DNA from: Flaviaestuariibacter sp.
GTDB taxonomy: Bacteria > Bacteroidota > Bacteroidia > Chitinophagales > Chitinophagaceae
Length of the DNA: 64,000 bases
Assembly: GCA_025963645.1 (NCBI GenBank)
Contig: JAOQAI010000007.1
Coordinates: 57,989-121,988, forward strand
Direction of reading: 5' to 3'
This document shows, one piece after another, positions 46,154 through 53,686 of the stretch (within the stretch, counting starts at the first letter, position 1; each line of letters opens with the position of its first letter). The notes under the pieces are model-generated. The model ran no database searches and was not told the origin of the DNA. It worked only from the letters and a program-made list of their open reading frames with translations. The position numbers were made by a program, and so were the translations under genes.

Positions 46154-46186
46154 AACTTGTTCTCTTTTGCAAGAGGATAACAATTA
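46154..46186 (+). promoter_or_regulatory. Possible leader hairpin between the small membrane gene and fabI
   Basis: TTGT and CTCTT pair with AAGAG and ACAA around a TTGC loop (46157-46183, with an internal bulge), followed by TTATTTTTACC. It may terminate the small membrane gene or form a fabI leader. The rest of the 153-bp spacer shows nothing clear. Confidence 0.3.
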
Positions 46187-46218
46187 TTTTTACCACTACA
46201 AACCAATAGTCAGCAGCT

Positions 46219-47067
46219 ATGTCAAATAATTTGTTAGCAGGAAAGAAGGGAATCATTTTTGGGGCACTGGATGAGAAGTCCATCGCCTGGAAAACCGCTA
46301 TTAAATGCCACGAGCAAGGTGCGCAGATCGTACTATCCAATGCCCCCGTAGCACTCCGTATGGGCGAGATCAATAAGTTGTCTGAAACCATCAGCGCACC
46401 CATCGTTGGCGCGGATGTGACCAGCATGGACGACCTTAAAAAGCTGTTCGAAGAATCGCAGGCTCATTTTGGTGGTAAGATCGATTTCGTGCTGCATTCC
46501 ATAGGCATGGGAATAAATGTGCGCAAGGGTAAGCATTATACGGAAATGAATTACGAGTGGCACCAAAAGACGCTTGATATTTCAGCTACCAGCCTGCACC
46601 GTGTGCTACGTACTGCCTGGGATATGGATGCGCTGAATGATTGGGGTAGCGTTGTTGCCCTGACTTATATTGCTGCACAACGCGTTTTTCCTGATTACAA
46701 TGAAATGGCGGATGCCAAAGCTTTGCTGGAAAGCATTGCCCGCAGCTTCGGCTATCATTACGGTGTGAAAAGAAAAGTGCGTATCAATACCATCTCGCAA
46801 TCACCTACCCGTACTACCGCTGGTAGCGGCGTGAAAGGGTTCGATGCCTTTGTAGAATATGCAGAAAAAATGAGCCCGCTTGGAAATGCATCTGCAGAGG
46901 ATTGCGCCAATTATTGCGCCTTCATGTTCAGCGATCTTTCCCGCTATATCACTATGCAGAACCTGTTTCATGATGGCGGCTTCAGCTTTACGGGTGTGAG
47001 CGATGCGATCGTCAAAAACCTCACCCCCGCCTCTCCTGAAGGAGAGGAGCCAGCCACCGCACAATAG
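46219..47067 (+). CDS. fabI: Enoyl-[acyl-carrier-protein] reductase FabI
   Basis: NADH-dependent last reduction of the fatty-acid elongation cycle, 282 residues. The Rossmann start is GKKGIIFGALDEKSIAWK. The SDR catalytic tyrosine and lysine are in DYNEMADAKALLE (Tyr-x6-Lys), with a second tyrosine in VALTYIAAQRV, as in FabI. VLHSIGMG fits the cofactor loop. The last ~16 residues (NLTPASPEGEEPATAQ) are unlike the family and are encoded by a palindromic intergenic repeat, so the natural C-terminus has been extended by the repeat. Confidence 0.96.
   Translation: MSNNLLAGKKGIIFGALDEKSIAWKTAIKCHEQGAQIVLSNAPVALRMGEINKLSETISAPIVGADVTSMDDLKKLFEESQAHFGGKIDFVLHSIGMGINVRKGKHYTEMNYEWHQKTLDISATSLHRVLRTAWDMDALNDWGSVVALTYIAAQRVFPDYNEMADAKALLESIARSFGYHYGVKRKVRINTISQSPTRTTAGSGVKGFDAFVEYAEKMSPLGNASAEDCANYCAFMFSDLSRYITMQNLFHDGGFSFTGVSDAIVKNLTPASPEGEEPATAQ
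47019..47064 (+). repeat. CCTCACCC hairpin repeat, copy 1 (in fabI end)
   Basis: CCTCACCCCCGCCTCTCC, then TGAA, then GGAGAGGAG, with the tail CCACCGCACA. The CTCTCC/GGAGAG arms form a hairpin. It lies inside the fabI reading frame and encodes its last residues. Same family as copies at 47156, 48252 and 48401. Confidence 0.85.
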
Positions 47068-47089
47068 GCCAGCTTATTTAACTATAACT

Positions 47090-47124
47090 AAAGAGCCCTA
47101 ACAGTTTAAATGTTAGGGCTCTTT
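47090..47124. terminator. Bidirectional terminator between fabI and DUF2795
   Basis: A perfect 14-bp stem (AAAGAGCCCTAACA / TGTTAGGGCTCTTT) with a 7-nt loop, followed by CTATTT. It is flanked by inverted repeat copies 1 and 2. Confidence 0.93.
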
Positions 47125-47155
47125 CTATTTGGTGATGTTTGATTGTAGTAGCGTG

Positions 47156-47205
47156 GTCTGTGCGGTGGCAATTCCCTCTCCTGCGAGGAGAGGGATAGGG
47201 TGAGG
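47156..47205 (-). repeat. CCTCACCC hairpin repeat, copy 2
   Basis: Minus-strand copy. Reading from 47205 down it begins CCTCACCCTATCCCTCTCC, with loop TCGC and arm GGAGAGGGAA, and tail TGCCACCGCACAGAC. It starts one base after the stop codon of the DUF2795 gene. It is identical to copy 3 at 47 of 50 positions. Confidence 0.88.
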
Positions 47206-47206
47206 T

Positions 47207-47428
47207 TTAGTATTCATCCTCATTAAACATAAAGTCTTCCTGCGACGGATAATCCGGCCAAATATCTTCAATGCTTTCATACACTTCACCTTCGTCTTCC
47301 AGTTCCTGCAGGTTCTCCACTACTTCCAGCGGGGCGCCGGAGCGAATGGAATAGTCGATCAATTCGTCTTTGGTAGCTGGCCAAGGCGCTTCTTCAAGGT
47401 AAGAGGCTAATTCAAGTGTCCAAAACAT
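47207..47428 (-). CDS. DUF2795 domain protein
   Basis: Short acidic conserved protein of Bacteroidota, 73 residues: MFWTLELASYLEEAPWPATK and the following DELIDYSIRSGAPLEV form the DUF2795-type helical part, and the C-terminus is very acidic (DFMFNEDEY). Function unknown. A canonical promoter lies 74 bp upstream. It is convergent with fabI and divergent from lolD. Confidence 0.9.
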   Translation of the reverse strand: MFWTLELASYLEEAPWPATKDELIDYSIRSGAPLEVVENLQELEDEGEVYESIEDIWPDYPSQEDFMFNEDEY

Positions 47429-47501
47429 GGGTGTATCGTTTTATGCGGTACTGAATGGTTTTAAAAGAAGGATAGTATTATTAACCTTCCCAAAATTTCG
47501 G

Positions 47502-47531
47502 CAAATGTAGGCTTATTCACCAATTTTCCAA
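47502..47531 (-). promoter_or_regulatory. Promoter of the DUF2795 gene
   Basis: Minus strand: TTG at 47531-47529, 19 bp, TACATTTG at 47509-47502, an exact Bacteroidota promoter match. A second TACATTTG occurs 27 bp further upstream at 47536-47529, so its TTG end overlaps the -33 element. The mRNA leader would be about 70 nt. Confidence 0.65.
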
Positions 47532-47596
47532 ATGTACTTGCCGCAAGCATTGCCATGCAGATCGGAATGCGGATATTTGAGCCAATCCAAAAAGCA

Positions 47597-48262
47597 ATGG
47601 CATTATTGACAGGCAGGAATATTTCAAAACGGTATGGACCTATCGAGGTCTTGAAAGGTGTTGATTTTTCGATGGAAAAGGGCGAGATCGTAAGTATTGT
47701 GGGCTCGTCAGGTGCCGGCAAAAGCACACTGCTGCATATTTTGGGAACCCTGGACAAACCGGATTCAGGAGAGGTAAGTTTAAACGGCCAACAGGTGACC
47801 GGTTTATCCGGCTCAGCCTTGTCCGCTTTTCGGAATAAGCATATTGGTTTTGTATTCCAGTTCCATCACTTGCTACCAGAGTTTTCAGCTTTGGAAAATG
47901 TTTGCATTCCGGGATGGATCGCCAACACAAAGAAATCGGTGGTAAAAGGGCGGGCAGAAGAGCTATTAAAACTTTTGGGGTTAGGCCAACGCTTAGAACA
48001 TAAGCCTTCCACCATGTCGGGTGGCGAGCAGCAACGGGTGGCTGTAGCGAGGGCATTGATTAATAACCCGGACATTGTCTTTGCGGATGAACCCACCGGC
48101 AATCTAGATTCTGCCAATGCAAAGGAATTACATCAACTATTTTTCGATCTGCGAAAACAGTTCAACCAGACTTTCCTGATCGTTACGCACAATGAAGAAC
48201 TGGCGCATTTGAGTGATAGGATTGTGAATATGAAAGATGGCAAGGTGGTGACCTCACCCTAG
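47597..48262 (+). CDS. lolD: ABC transporter ATP-binding protein, LolD type
   Basis: Cytoplasmic ATPase of a LolCDE/MacB-like system, probably for lipoprotein release, about 221 residues. Walker A GSSGAGKST, Q-loop FVFQFHHLLPEF, signature MSGGEQQRVAVARAL, Walker [15 protein letters not shown]-loop IVTHN. Start ATG 47597 fits the family; an earlier in-frame ATG at 47555 would add 14 unlikely residues. The stop codon TAG and the last residues (TSP) are inside a repeat copy. No permease is adjacent. The assignment to Lol rather than another system is by similarity only. Confidence 0.88.
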   Translation: MALLTGRNISKRYGPIEVLKGVDFSMEKGEIVSIVGSSGAGKSTLLHILGTLDKPDSGEVSLNGQQVTGLSGSALSAFRNKHIGFVFQFHHLLPEFSALENVCIPGWIANTKKSVVKGRAEELLKLLGLGQRLEHKPSTMSGGEQQRVAVARALINNPDIVFADEPTGNLDSANAKELHQLFFDLRKQFNQTFLIVTHNEELAHLSDRIVNMKDGKVVTSP

Positions 48263-48301
48263 CCCTCTCCTCGCAGGAGAGGGAACTGCCACTGCACAGA
48301 C
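48252..48301 (+). repeat. CCTCACCC hairpin repeat, copy 3 (in lolD end)
   Basis: CCTCACCCTAGCCCTCTCC, loop TCGC, arm GGAGAGGGAA, tail CTGCCACTGCACAGAC. It supplies the lolD stop codon (TAG). Near-identical to copy 2 but in the opposite orientation, about 1.05 kb away. Confidence 0.88.
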
Positions 48302-48330
48302 ACGGATAGCACAGTTAGTATTATTAATAG

Positions 48331-48367
48331 TAAAAGCCCTCAATGCAAAAGACATTGAGGGCTTTTA
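48331..48367. terminator. Bidirectional terminator between lolD and the adenosyltransferase gene
   Basis: A perfect 15-bp stem (TAAAAGCCCTCAATG / CATTGAGGGCTTTTA) with a 7-nt loop, lying between repeat copies 3 and 4. Confidence 0.93.
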
Positions 48368-48400
48368 GTTATGGTTATATAAGCTGGCCTCCTGTGTGTT

Positions 48401-48437
48401 GTTCCCTCTCCTTTTCAAGGAGAGGGGTAGGGTGAGG
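48401..48437 (-). repeat. CCTCACCC hairpin repeat, copy 4 (in adenosyltransferase end)
   Basis: Minus-strand copy: CCTCACCCTACCCCTCTCC, loop TTGAAAA, arm GGAGAGGGAAC. It overlaps the last codons and the TGA stop of the adenosyltransferase gene. The tail is more divergent than in copies 1-3. Confidence 0.82.
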
Positions 48438-48993
48438 TTCTCGGCACCCATTTCACCTCTTCCCCTCCCTGCAAATGCGTGATATACCTTGCTACCACAA
48501 ACAAGTAATCACTTAAGCGGTTGAGGTATTTCAATACCAGCGATTCCACCTCCATATCATCTGCCTGCATCGCGACACACAACCGTTCGGCACGGCGGCA
48601 AACACAACGGGCCACATGCGCAAACGATACAGCGGGTGCGCCACCCGGTAATATAAATGCCCGCATGGGTTCCAGTGTTTCGTTCATGCGGTCAATTTCT
48701 TTCTCCAGCGCTTCCACATCGCTTTCATGGAGGTCAGGAATCTTTAGCTTGGGTTCTTTCTCCGGGTCGCAGGCAAGGGAAGATCCGATAGTGAAAAGCC
48801 GGTCTTGTACTTCTTTTAAGGTTTGACGGCTATGTGTATCTGTAATGTGATCGATGATAACGCCCACCCAGGAGTTCAGTTCATCAACTGTGCCATAGCT
48901 TTCAATGCGGATATGACTTTTGGAAACTTTTGTGCCGCCAATTAAAGAGGTTGTTCCTTTATCGCCCGTCTTGGTGTATATCTTCATCGCCAT
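48415..48993 (-). CDS. Cob(I)yrinic acid a,c-diamide adenosyltransferase, PduO type
   Basis: ATP:cob(I)alamin adenosyltransferase that makes adenosylcobalamin, 192 residues. N-terminal MKIYTKTGDKGTTSLIGG binds ATP; YGTVDELNSWVG and VCRRAERLCVAM (arginine-rich active-site helix) follow, then YLNRLSDYLFVVARY. The C-terminal PRTSPYPSP is encoded by repeat copy 4. Start ATG 48993 or 48987 are both possible. It lies 14 bp after the MacB-type ATPase gene on the same strand. Confidence 0.94.
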   Translation of the reverse strand: MAMKIYTKTGDKGTTSLIGGTKVSKSHIRIESYGTVDELNSWVGVIIDHITDTHSRQTLKEVQDRLFTIGSSLACDPEKEPKLKIPDLHESDVEALEKEIDRMNETLEPMRAFILPGGAPAVSFAHVARCVCRRAERLCVAMQADDMEVESLVLKYLNRLSDYLFVVARYITHLQGGEEVKWVPRTSPYPSP

Positions 48994-49007
48994 AGGAAAA
49001 TTTGAAA

Positions 49008-49715
49008 TTAATGAGCCCTTGGAATCGCCATTTCGCGGCGCTTGTCGGTTTCAATCACGCCATCGCGCAACCGGATGATACGGTGCGCATGGTTGGCAAT
49101 ATCTTCTTCATGCGTAACCAAGATCACTGTATTTCCGCCCTCATGGATCCTTCCAAAGATATCCATGATTTCGTACGAGGTTTTCGTATCCAGGTTACCC
49201 GTTGGTTCATCGGCAAGGATCATAGCAGGGTCATTCACCAGGGCTCGGGCAATCGCCACCCGCTGGTTTTGTCCGCCGCTTAGTTCATTTGGTTTGTGAT
49301 GACTGCGGTCGGCAAGGTTTACCAGCTCCAGCACATGCAGGGCTCTTTCCATGCGCTTCTTCTTTGGAACGCCGGCATACACAAGGGGCAAGGCAACGTT
49401 CTCCGCCGCTGTTAGGCGGGGCAGCAGGTTGAATTGCTGAAAAACAAACCCGATCTCTGTGTTGCGCACTTCCGCCAGGCTGTTATCCACCATTTTGCTT
49501 ACGTCCTGATTGTTCAGCACATAGCGTCCACCGGTCGGCGTATCCAGGCATCCCAGGATATTCATCAATGTGCTTTTGCCAGAACCCGAGGGTCCCATCA
49601 GCGCCACATACTCATTCTTAAAAATATCAAGCGTGATGCCTTTAAGTACTTCAATGACTTGTTTGCCAAGAAAATAATTTTTGCGGATGCCTTCAAGATG
49701 GATGATTCCTTGCAT
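49008..49715 (-). CDS. ABC transporter ATP-binding protein, MacB type
   Basis: ATPase of an FtsX-type export system, about 235 residues. Walker [11 protein letters not shown]-loop [11 protein letters not shown], signature [16 protein letters not shown] (N where many have Q), Walker [14 protein letters not shown]-loop [11 protein letters not shown]. Start ATG 49715, supported by an exact -7 promoter motif 18 bp upstream. It precedes the adenosyltransferase gene. The closest permease of the matching family in the window is at 5.7 kb, without proof of pairing. Confidence 0.9.
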   Translation of the reverse strand: MQGIIHLEGIRKNYFLGKQVIEVLKGITLDIFKNEYVALMGPSGSGKSTLMNILGCLDTPTGGRYVLNNQDVSKMVDNSLAEVRNTEIGFVFQQFNLLPRLTAAENVALPLVYAGVPKKKRMERALHVLELVNLADRSHHKPNELSGGQNQRVAIARALVNDPAMILADEPTGNLDTKTSYEIMDIFGRIHEGGNTVILVTHEEDIANHAHRIIRLRDGVIETDKRREMAIPRAH

Positions 49716-49733
49716 AATAGGTGGTTGCACCAT

Positions 49734-49741
49734 CAAATATA
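49734..49741 (-). promoter_or_regulatory. Putative -7 element of the MacB-type ATPase gene
   Basis: TATATTTG on the minus strand, an exact TAnnTTTG match, 18 bp before the ATG. The position where a -33 element would be expected is occupied by the heptamer array that begins at 49741. Confidence 0.5.
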
Positions 49742-49841
49742 GAATGCAAATGGAGAATAGAGAATGTAAAATGGAGAATGGCATGACCCTTTGCTGGAAC
49801 TGAATCACCAAACCATCAAATTGTCGAATCATCAAATCGGT
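49741..49841. repeat. Heptamer and octamer arrays in the ATPase-trpS divergent spacer
   Basis: 49741-49781: 7-bp period, AGAATGC, AAATGG (one base short), AGAATAG, AGAATGT, AAAATGG, AGAATGG. 49802-49841: 8-bp period, GAATCACC, AAACCATC, AAATTGTC, GAATCATC, AAATCGGT. They lie back to back between the two divergent genes; the second is followed 5 bp later by TATCTTCG (49847-49854), a near -7 box for trpS. Confidence 0.75.
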
Positions 49842-49860
49842 CGCTTTATCTTCGCCGCCT

Positions 49861-50859
49861 ATGCAAAAGGAGATTGTTGTCAGCGGTATCCGGCCCACGG
49901 GTCACCTGCACCTTGGAAATTATTTTGGCGCCATGCGCAATTATGTACGCATGCAGGAGGAGTATGACTGTTATTTTTTTGTGGCGGATTGGCATTCACT
50001 CACAACACATCCCGATACTAAAGAATTGCAGGAAAGTGTGCTGGGAGTATTGGCTGAAAACATAGCTGCAGGCCTTGATCCGGAGAAGGTAGCCTTATAT
50101 GCACAAAGCGCCCTGCCGGAGATTGCTGAATTGTATCTCTACCTAAATATGCTGGCCTATAAAGGCGAGCTGGAAAAGACCACTACTTTCAAAGACAAGG
50201 TGCGATTGAATCCTGATAATGTGAATGCCGGTTTGCTTACGTACCCCGTTTTAATGGCGGCTGATATCTTGATTCACCGTGCCAAATATGTGCCTGTAGG
50301 AAAGGACCAGGAGCAGCACCTGGAAATGGCGCGGAACTTTGCGCAACGTTTCAATTATCGTTATACAGAGTTATTTCCCGAGCCCCAAGCCTTCAATTTC
50401 GGTAGCAAGTTAATAAAAGTACCCAGCCTCGATGGCTCTGGCAAAATGAGCAAGAGTGAGAACCAATTAGCGACGCTTTACCTGGTAGATGACGACGATC
50501 TGATTCGCAAAAAAGTGATGAAAGCGAAGACCGATGCAGGTCCAACCGAACCCAACAGCGAGATGCCGGATTATATTCAAAACATCTTCCAGTTAATGGC
50601 GTTGGTAAGTGAGGAAAGCACGGTGCAAAAGTTCCGGGATGATTTCAACAATGCGAATATTCGTTATGGCGATATGAAGAAGGCCTTAGCAGAAGACATG
50701 GTAAAGTTCATTGCACCCATCCGTCAAAAAGCGGCTGATATTCTTGCCGACAAAGCTTACCTGAAAAAAGTCTTAGACGAAGGTGCCGAGAAAGCCAAGG
50801 ATAGTGCCCGAAGAACTATTGAAGAAGCCCGCCGGCTGATTGGCTTGAACTATTTATAA
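49861..50859 (+). CDS. trpS: Tryptophanyl-tRNA synthetase
   Basis: Class I aminoacyl-tRNA synthetase charging tRNA-Trp, 332 residues. HIGH-like motif [11 protein letters not shown] near residue 15 and KMSKS in SGKMSKSEN near residue 200. PVLMAADIL and [14 protein letters not shown] are conserved TrpRS segments. The TPR gene follows after 6 bp. Confidence 0.97.
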   Translation: MQKEIVVSGIRPTGHLHLGNYFGAMRNYVRMQEEYDCYFFVADWHSLTTHPDTKELQESVLGVLAENIAAGLDPEKVALYAQSALPEIAELYLYLNMLAYKGELEKTTTFKDKVRLNPDNVNAGLLTYPVLMAADILIHRAKYVPVGKDQEQHLEMARNFAQRFNYRYTELFPEPQAFNFGSKLIKVPSLDGSGKMSKSENQLATLYLVDDDDLIRKKVMKAKTDAGPTEPNSEMPDYIQNIFQLMALVSEESTVQKFRDDFNNANIRYGDMKKALAEDMVKFIAPIRQKAADILADKAYLKKVLDEGAEKAKDSARRTIEEARRLIGLNYL

Positions 50860-50865
50860 ACTGCT

Positions 50866-51693
50866 ATGAAAGTTGTATTGCTTCTTTTTTGCCTGTCATT
50901 TGCTGCTATAGGTTTTGGTCAAAGTGATGAAAGCAATGCAACCGATCCGGTAGTACGGGAGAGGCAGAATGCCATCATAAATAAGTACTTAAAACAAGGC
51001 GCCTGGAAGCATAGCTACTTCGCACCGGAATGGGGCACTAACATAGATGCGGGACTAAAAGAAGATTCTACTATCGCTTACTTGTGGCAACAGAAAGCTA
51101 TGCCACTATTCAAGCGGCGGAAATACGATTTAGGGATGGAACACTTGGACAAGGCTGTTGTATTTGATCCGCAGTGGCTGGATTACCGCGCCTTTATGAA
51201 ATGCATTTTCGCGAAGACGTACCGGTCTGCCCTGCTGGATTTTGAAGAAGCAAAAAGGAGCCGTGGCAATAATTATGTAATGGATCATTCGTATCATTTT
51301 TATATGGCGCTTTGTCATTTGCAGTTGAATGAATATGATAAAGCACTTGTTTTATTGAAGGGTGGAATTGATCAACTGGATAAAGCCAAGGGAAAGGAAT
51401 GGGCACATCATCTCGAATTATTTTACCAGGGCATCGCATACTATGAGTTGCAGCGCTATGATGAAGCCATATCCAGCTTCGATCGCGCTTTGCTTAAATA
51501 CAAGCAGTTTTCCGATGCTAAATATTTTAAAGGTAAATGCTTGCTGTTGCAGAGTAAAGAAGCAACGGGCCTTGTACTGATGCGGGAAGCGAAAGCTGAT
51601 TTTCAAAAAGGCTTCACCATTAACGAAGACAATTCTTTTTACGAAGAATATCCTTACCAGGTAAATTGGAAACTGGTGCAGTTAAAGAACTAA
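50866..51693 (+). CDS. Exported TPR-repeat protein
   Basis: 275 residues with a signal peptide (KVVLLLFCLSFAAIGFGQ). Helical tetratricopeptide-like pairs follow, e.g. YLWQQKAMPLFKRRKYDLGM, YHFYMALCHLQLNEYDKALV and FYQGIAYYELQRYDEAISSF. TPRs mediate protein contacts; partner unknown. It lies 6 bp after trpS, so probably the same transcript. Confidence 0.85.
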   Translation: MKVVLLLFCLSFAAIGFGQSDESNATDPVVRERQNAIINKYLKQGAWKHSYFAPEWGTNIDAGLKEDSTIAYLWQQKAMPLFKRRKYDLGMEHLDKAVVFDPQWLDYRAFMKCIFAKTYRSALLDFEEAKRSRGNNYVMDHSYHFYMALCHLQLNEYDKALVLLKGGIDQLDKAKGKEWAHHLELFYQGIAYYELQRYDEAISSFDRALLKYKQFSDAKYFKGKCLLLQSKEATGLVLMREAKADFQKGFTINEDNSFYEEYPYQVNWKLVQLKN

Positions 51694-51787
51694 AGCGATA
51701 CTTTGTAAATATTCTAAAATCATATTGTGGAATAGCGAGGAAACTCTATTTTTAGCGATTAAACAACTTCCGGAAGGGAAGGCAAAC

Positions 51788-52420
51788 ATGAAAAATAAAA
51801 AGCCGAAACACATTGCGATCGCCGGGAACATTGGTGCCGGGAAAACCACATTGACAGAGCAATTAAGCAAGCACTATAAATGGATTCCGCAGTTCGAAGA
51901 CGTGGACCACAATCCTTACCTCAACGATTTTTACGAGGATATGCCGCGTTGGAGTTTCAACCTGCAGATCTATTTTTTAAATAGCCGCCTAAACCAATTA
52001 TTGGAAATTGCCCGCGGCACGGAGACGATCATTCAAGATCGTACGATCTATGAAGACGCGAACATATTTGCACCGAACCTGCACGACATGAACCTCATGA
52101 GCAAGCGGGATTTTGCCAATTATTACAGCTTTTTCGAAACGCTGAAATCAATGGTGCAACCGCCGGACTTGCTCATCTATATCCAATGCTCAGTACCTAC
52201 GTTGGTAGGGCAGATTCAAAAACGGGGCAGGGATTACGAGGAAAACATTCGGTTGGAATACCTGCGCAAGCTGAACGATTATTATAATAAGTGGATTGAA
52301 GGTTATAAAGAAGGTCCGTTGCTTATCATAAATGGAGATGAAAATAAGTTTGGGGAACGCGAAGAAGACTTGGGGAAAATTATCTCTAATATAGACGCCC
52401 AATTATACGGTCTTTTTTAA
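51788..52420 (+). CDS. Deoxynucleoside kinase
   Basis: Phosphorylates deoxynucleosides (dGK/dCK/dAK family), about 210 residues. P-loop AIAGNIGAGKTTLTEQL, active-site base region FEDVDHNPYLNDFYED, the ERS/DRS-like motif QDRTIYEDANIFA, and the lid with KRGRDYEENIRLEYL. Start ATG 51788; an upstream TTG frame extension is not family-like. Substrate preference cannot be read from sequence. Confidence 0.93.
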   Translation: MKNKKPKHIAIAGNIGAGKTTLTEQLSKHYKWIPQFEDVDHNPYLNDFYEDMPRWSFNLQIYFLNSRLNQLLEIARGTETIIQDRTIYEDANIFAPNLHDMNLMSKRDFANYYSFFETLKSMVQPPDLLIYIQCSVPTLVGQIQKRGRDYEENIRLEYLRKLNDYYNKWIEGYKEGPLLIINGDENKFGEREEDLGKIISNIDAQLYGLF

Positions 52421-52502
52421 GCCTGCGTTTAAATTAGCTCTCTACACATAATAAATTTCTTGCACCTATTTTGTAGTAGATCATAGAACGAAATTGTGTG
52501 CA

Positions 52503-52961
52503 ATGAAACGCTTAACCTTTATCGCTCTTTTAGCAATCTCCTCTATTACCGCACTGGCGCAAACAGAAGCGGAGGCAAAGCGTCTGGCAGACGCCAGGGC
52601 TTATTATGCTAAATCGGATTTTGTTTATCCTTATGTAGACTCAGCGCCTGCCTACCCTGGCGGGCTCGAAAAATGGAATAAGTACGTAACGACCACTACC
52701 ATTTTTACAGATGCAGTAGCAAAAGCAAAATCGCAAAACATGCCTAATGGCGTTTACACTGTTATGCTGCGCTTTGCTATCAATCCGGATGGAACAATAG
52801 GTGACGTTAAAACAATGGGAAGAACTTATGGTTATGGCTTGGAAGAAGCAGCTATAAAACTGGTTAAAGAAAGTGGTAAATGGACACCGGCAAATATAGA
52901 GGGCGAAGCAGCAAAGGGTTTTATACAGATGCCCATACGGTTCGCAATCCTCCGTGATTAA
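52503..52961 (+). CDS. TonB C-terminal-like exported protein
   Basis: 152 residues: signal peptide (KRLTFIALLAISSITALAQ), a short helical stretch, then a TonB C-terminal-like domain with YPGGLEKWNKYV, VMLRFAINPDGTIGDV, YGYGLEEAAIKLVKES and KWTP, the order seen in TonB. It has no transmembrane anchor, unlike true TonB, so it may bind receptors or another partner in the periplasm. TATTTTG at 52467-52473 is a possible -7. Its stop overlaps that of the next gene. Confidence 0.82.
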   Translation: MKRLTFIALLAISSITALAQTEAEAKRLADARAYYAKSDFVYPYVDSAPAYPGGLEKWNKYVTTTTIFTDAVAKAKSQNMPNGVYTVMLRFAINPDGTIGDVKTMGRTYGYGLEEAAIKLVKESGKWTPANIEGEAAKGFIQMPIRFAILRD

Positions 52962-53563
52962 GGATAAGTAGCATACGGTGCCGACTCTTGCAGCATCAAT
53001 TCAATCCGCTCCAGCCATTCGTACTGGATTCTTCTTTTGCGGCTGTGATCTGTTTCGCCGTCGTAGGCTTGCTGCATGGCTTCTTTTTCAGCCACCACGC
53101 TTTGGTAAATGATATTCAGGTCTTGCTTATAAGTTCTTTTATTAAACTGGTATTCCTGCAACTTACGGTTAAGCTTACGGGCATACAATTCGGTAATATC
53201 GAAATGCGCCTGTTCGTGCGCTAAAATGTATGGCGTACGGGTAGCGCCCCAGGATTTTGGCTTTGAAAAAGTGCAGGTCACTTCATAGGTTAATTCGCCA
53301 TTGCGGAGCTGGTAGGCAATACCCAGCGATGTGCTGGTAGAAGCCACCGCATCGGTATTTCTTTTCGGTTGTCCTTGAAAATCATCCCATGTTAATTGTC
53401 TTCTTACGATCCAGGGAATAGTTTCCGCACTTTCTTCTTTTATGGGTTTGAGAGCAACTACTTTTTCCACGGGAGTGGTGGTAGCTGTGCTTGACGAGAT
53501 CAGGTTTGGAACACTGGAAAACCCAACTAAAAGGAGCGAAGTGGCAAGGTGTAAGAGGTTCAT
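52958..53563 (-). CDS. DUF922 putative zinc protease
   Basis: 201 residues. Signal-like N-terminus (NLLHLATSLLLVGFSS), then DUF922 with the metal-binding LAHEQAHFDITELYA (HExxH). LTWDDFQGQPKRN at about residue 58 is a typical DUF922 start. Substrate unknown. It is convergent with the TonB-like gene, sharing a TTAA overlap. Confidence 0.85.
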   Translation of the reverse strand: MNLLHLATSLLLVGFSSVPNLISSSTATTTPVEKVVALKPIKEESAETIPWIVRRQLTWDDFQGQPKRNTDAVASTSTSLGIAYQLRNGELTYEVTCTFSKPKSWGATRTPYILAHEQAHFDITELYARKLNRKLQEYQFNKRTYKQDLNIIYQSVVAEKEAMQQAYDGETDHSRKRRIQYEWLERIELMLQESAPYATYP

Positions 53564-53631
53564 AGTTGTTTCAATAACGTAGGTTAGGACTCAATTATGA
53601 CCTTAAATTACATCAACTGCCGTTAAATAAA

Positions 53632-53662
53632 ATAAAAACTCCCGTGAATAGGGAGTTTTTAT
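53632..53662 (-). terminator. Terminator after pckA
   Basis: A perfect 12-bp stem (ATAAAAACTCCC / GGGAGTTTTTAT) with loop GTGAATA. It lies 24 bp beyond the pckA stop on the minus strand and before the DUF922 gene. Confidence 0.9.
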
Positions 53663-53686
53663 CGTTCAATATGGAAAGAATGAAGC

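Noticed and set aside
46077..46427. Minus-strand frame overlapping the fabI 5' end
   Set aside because: Most of it is antisense to conserved FabI codons; the remaining part is a spacer with a weak hairpin.
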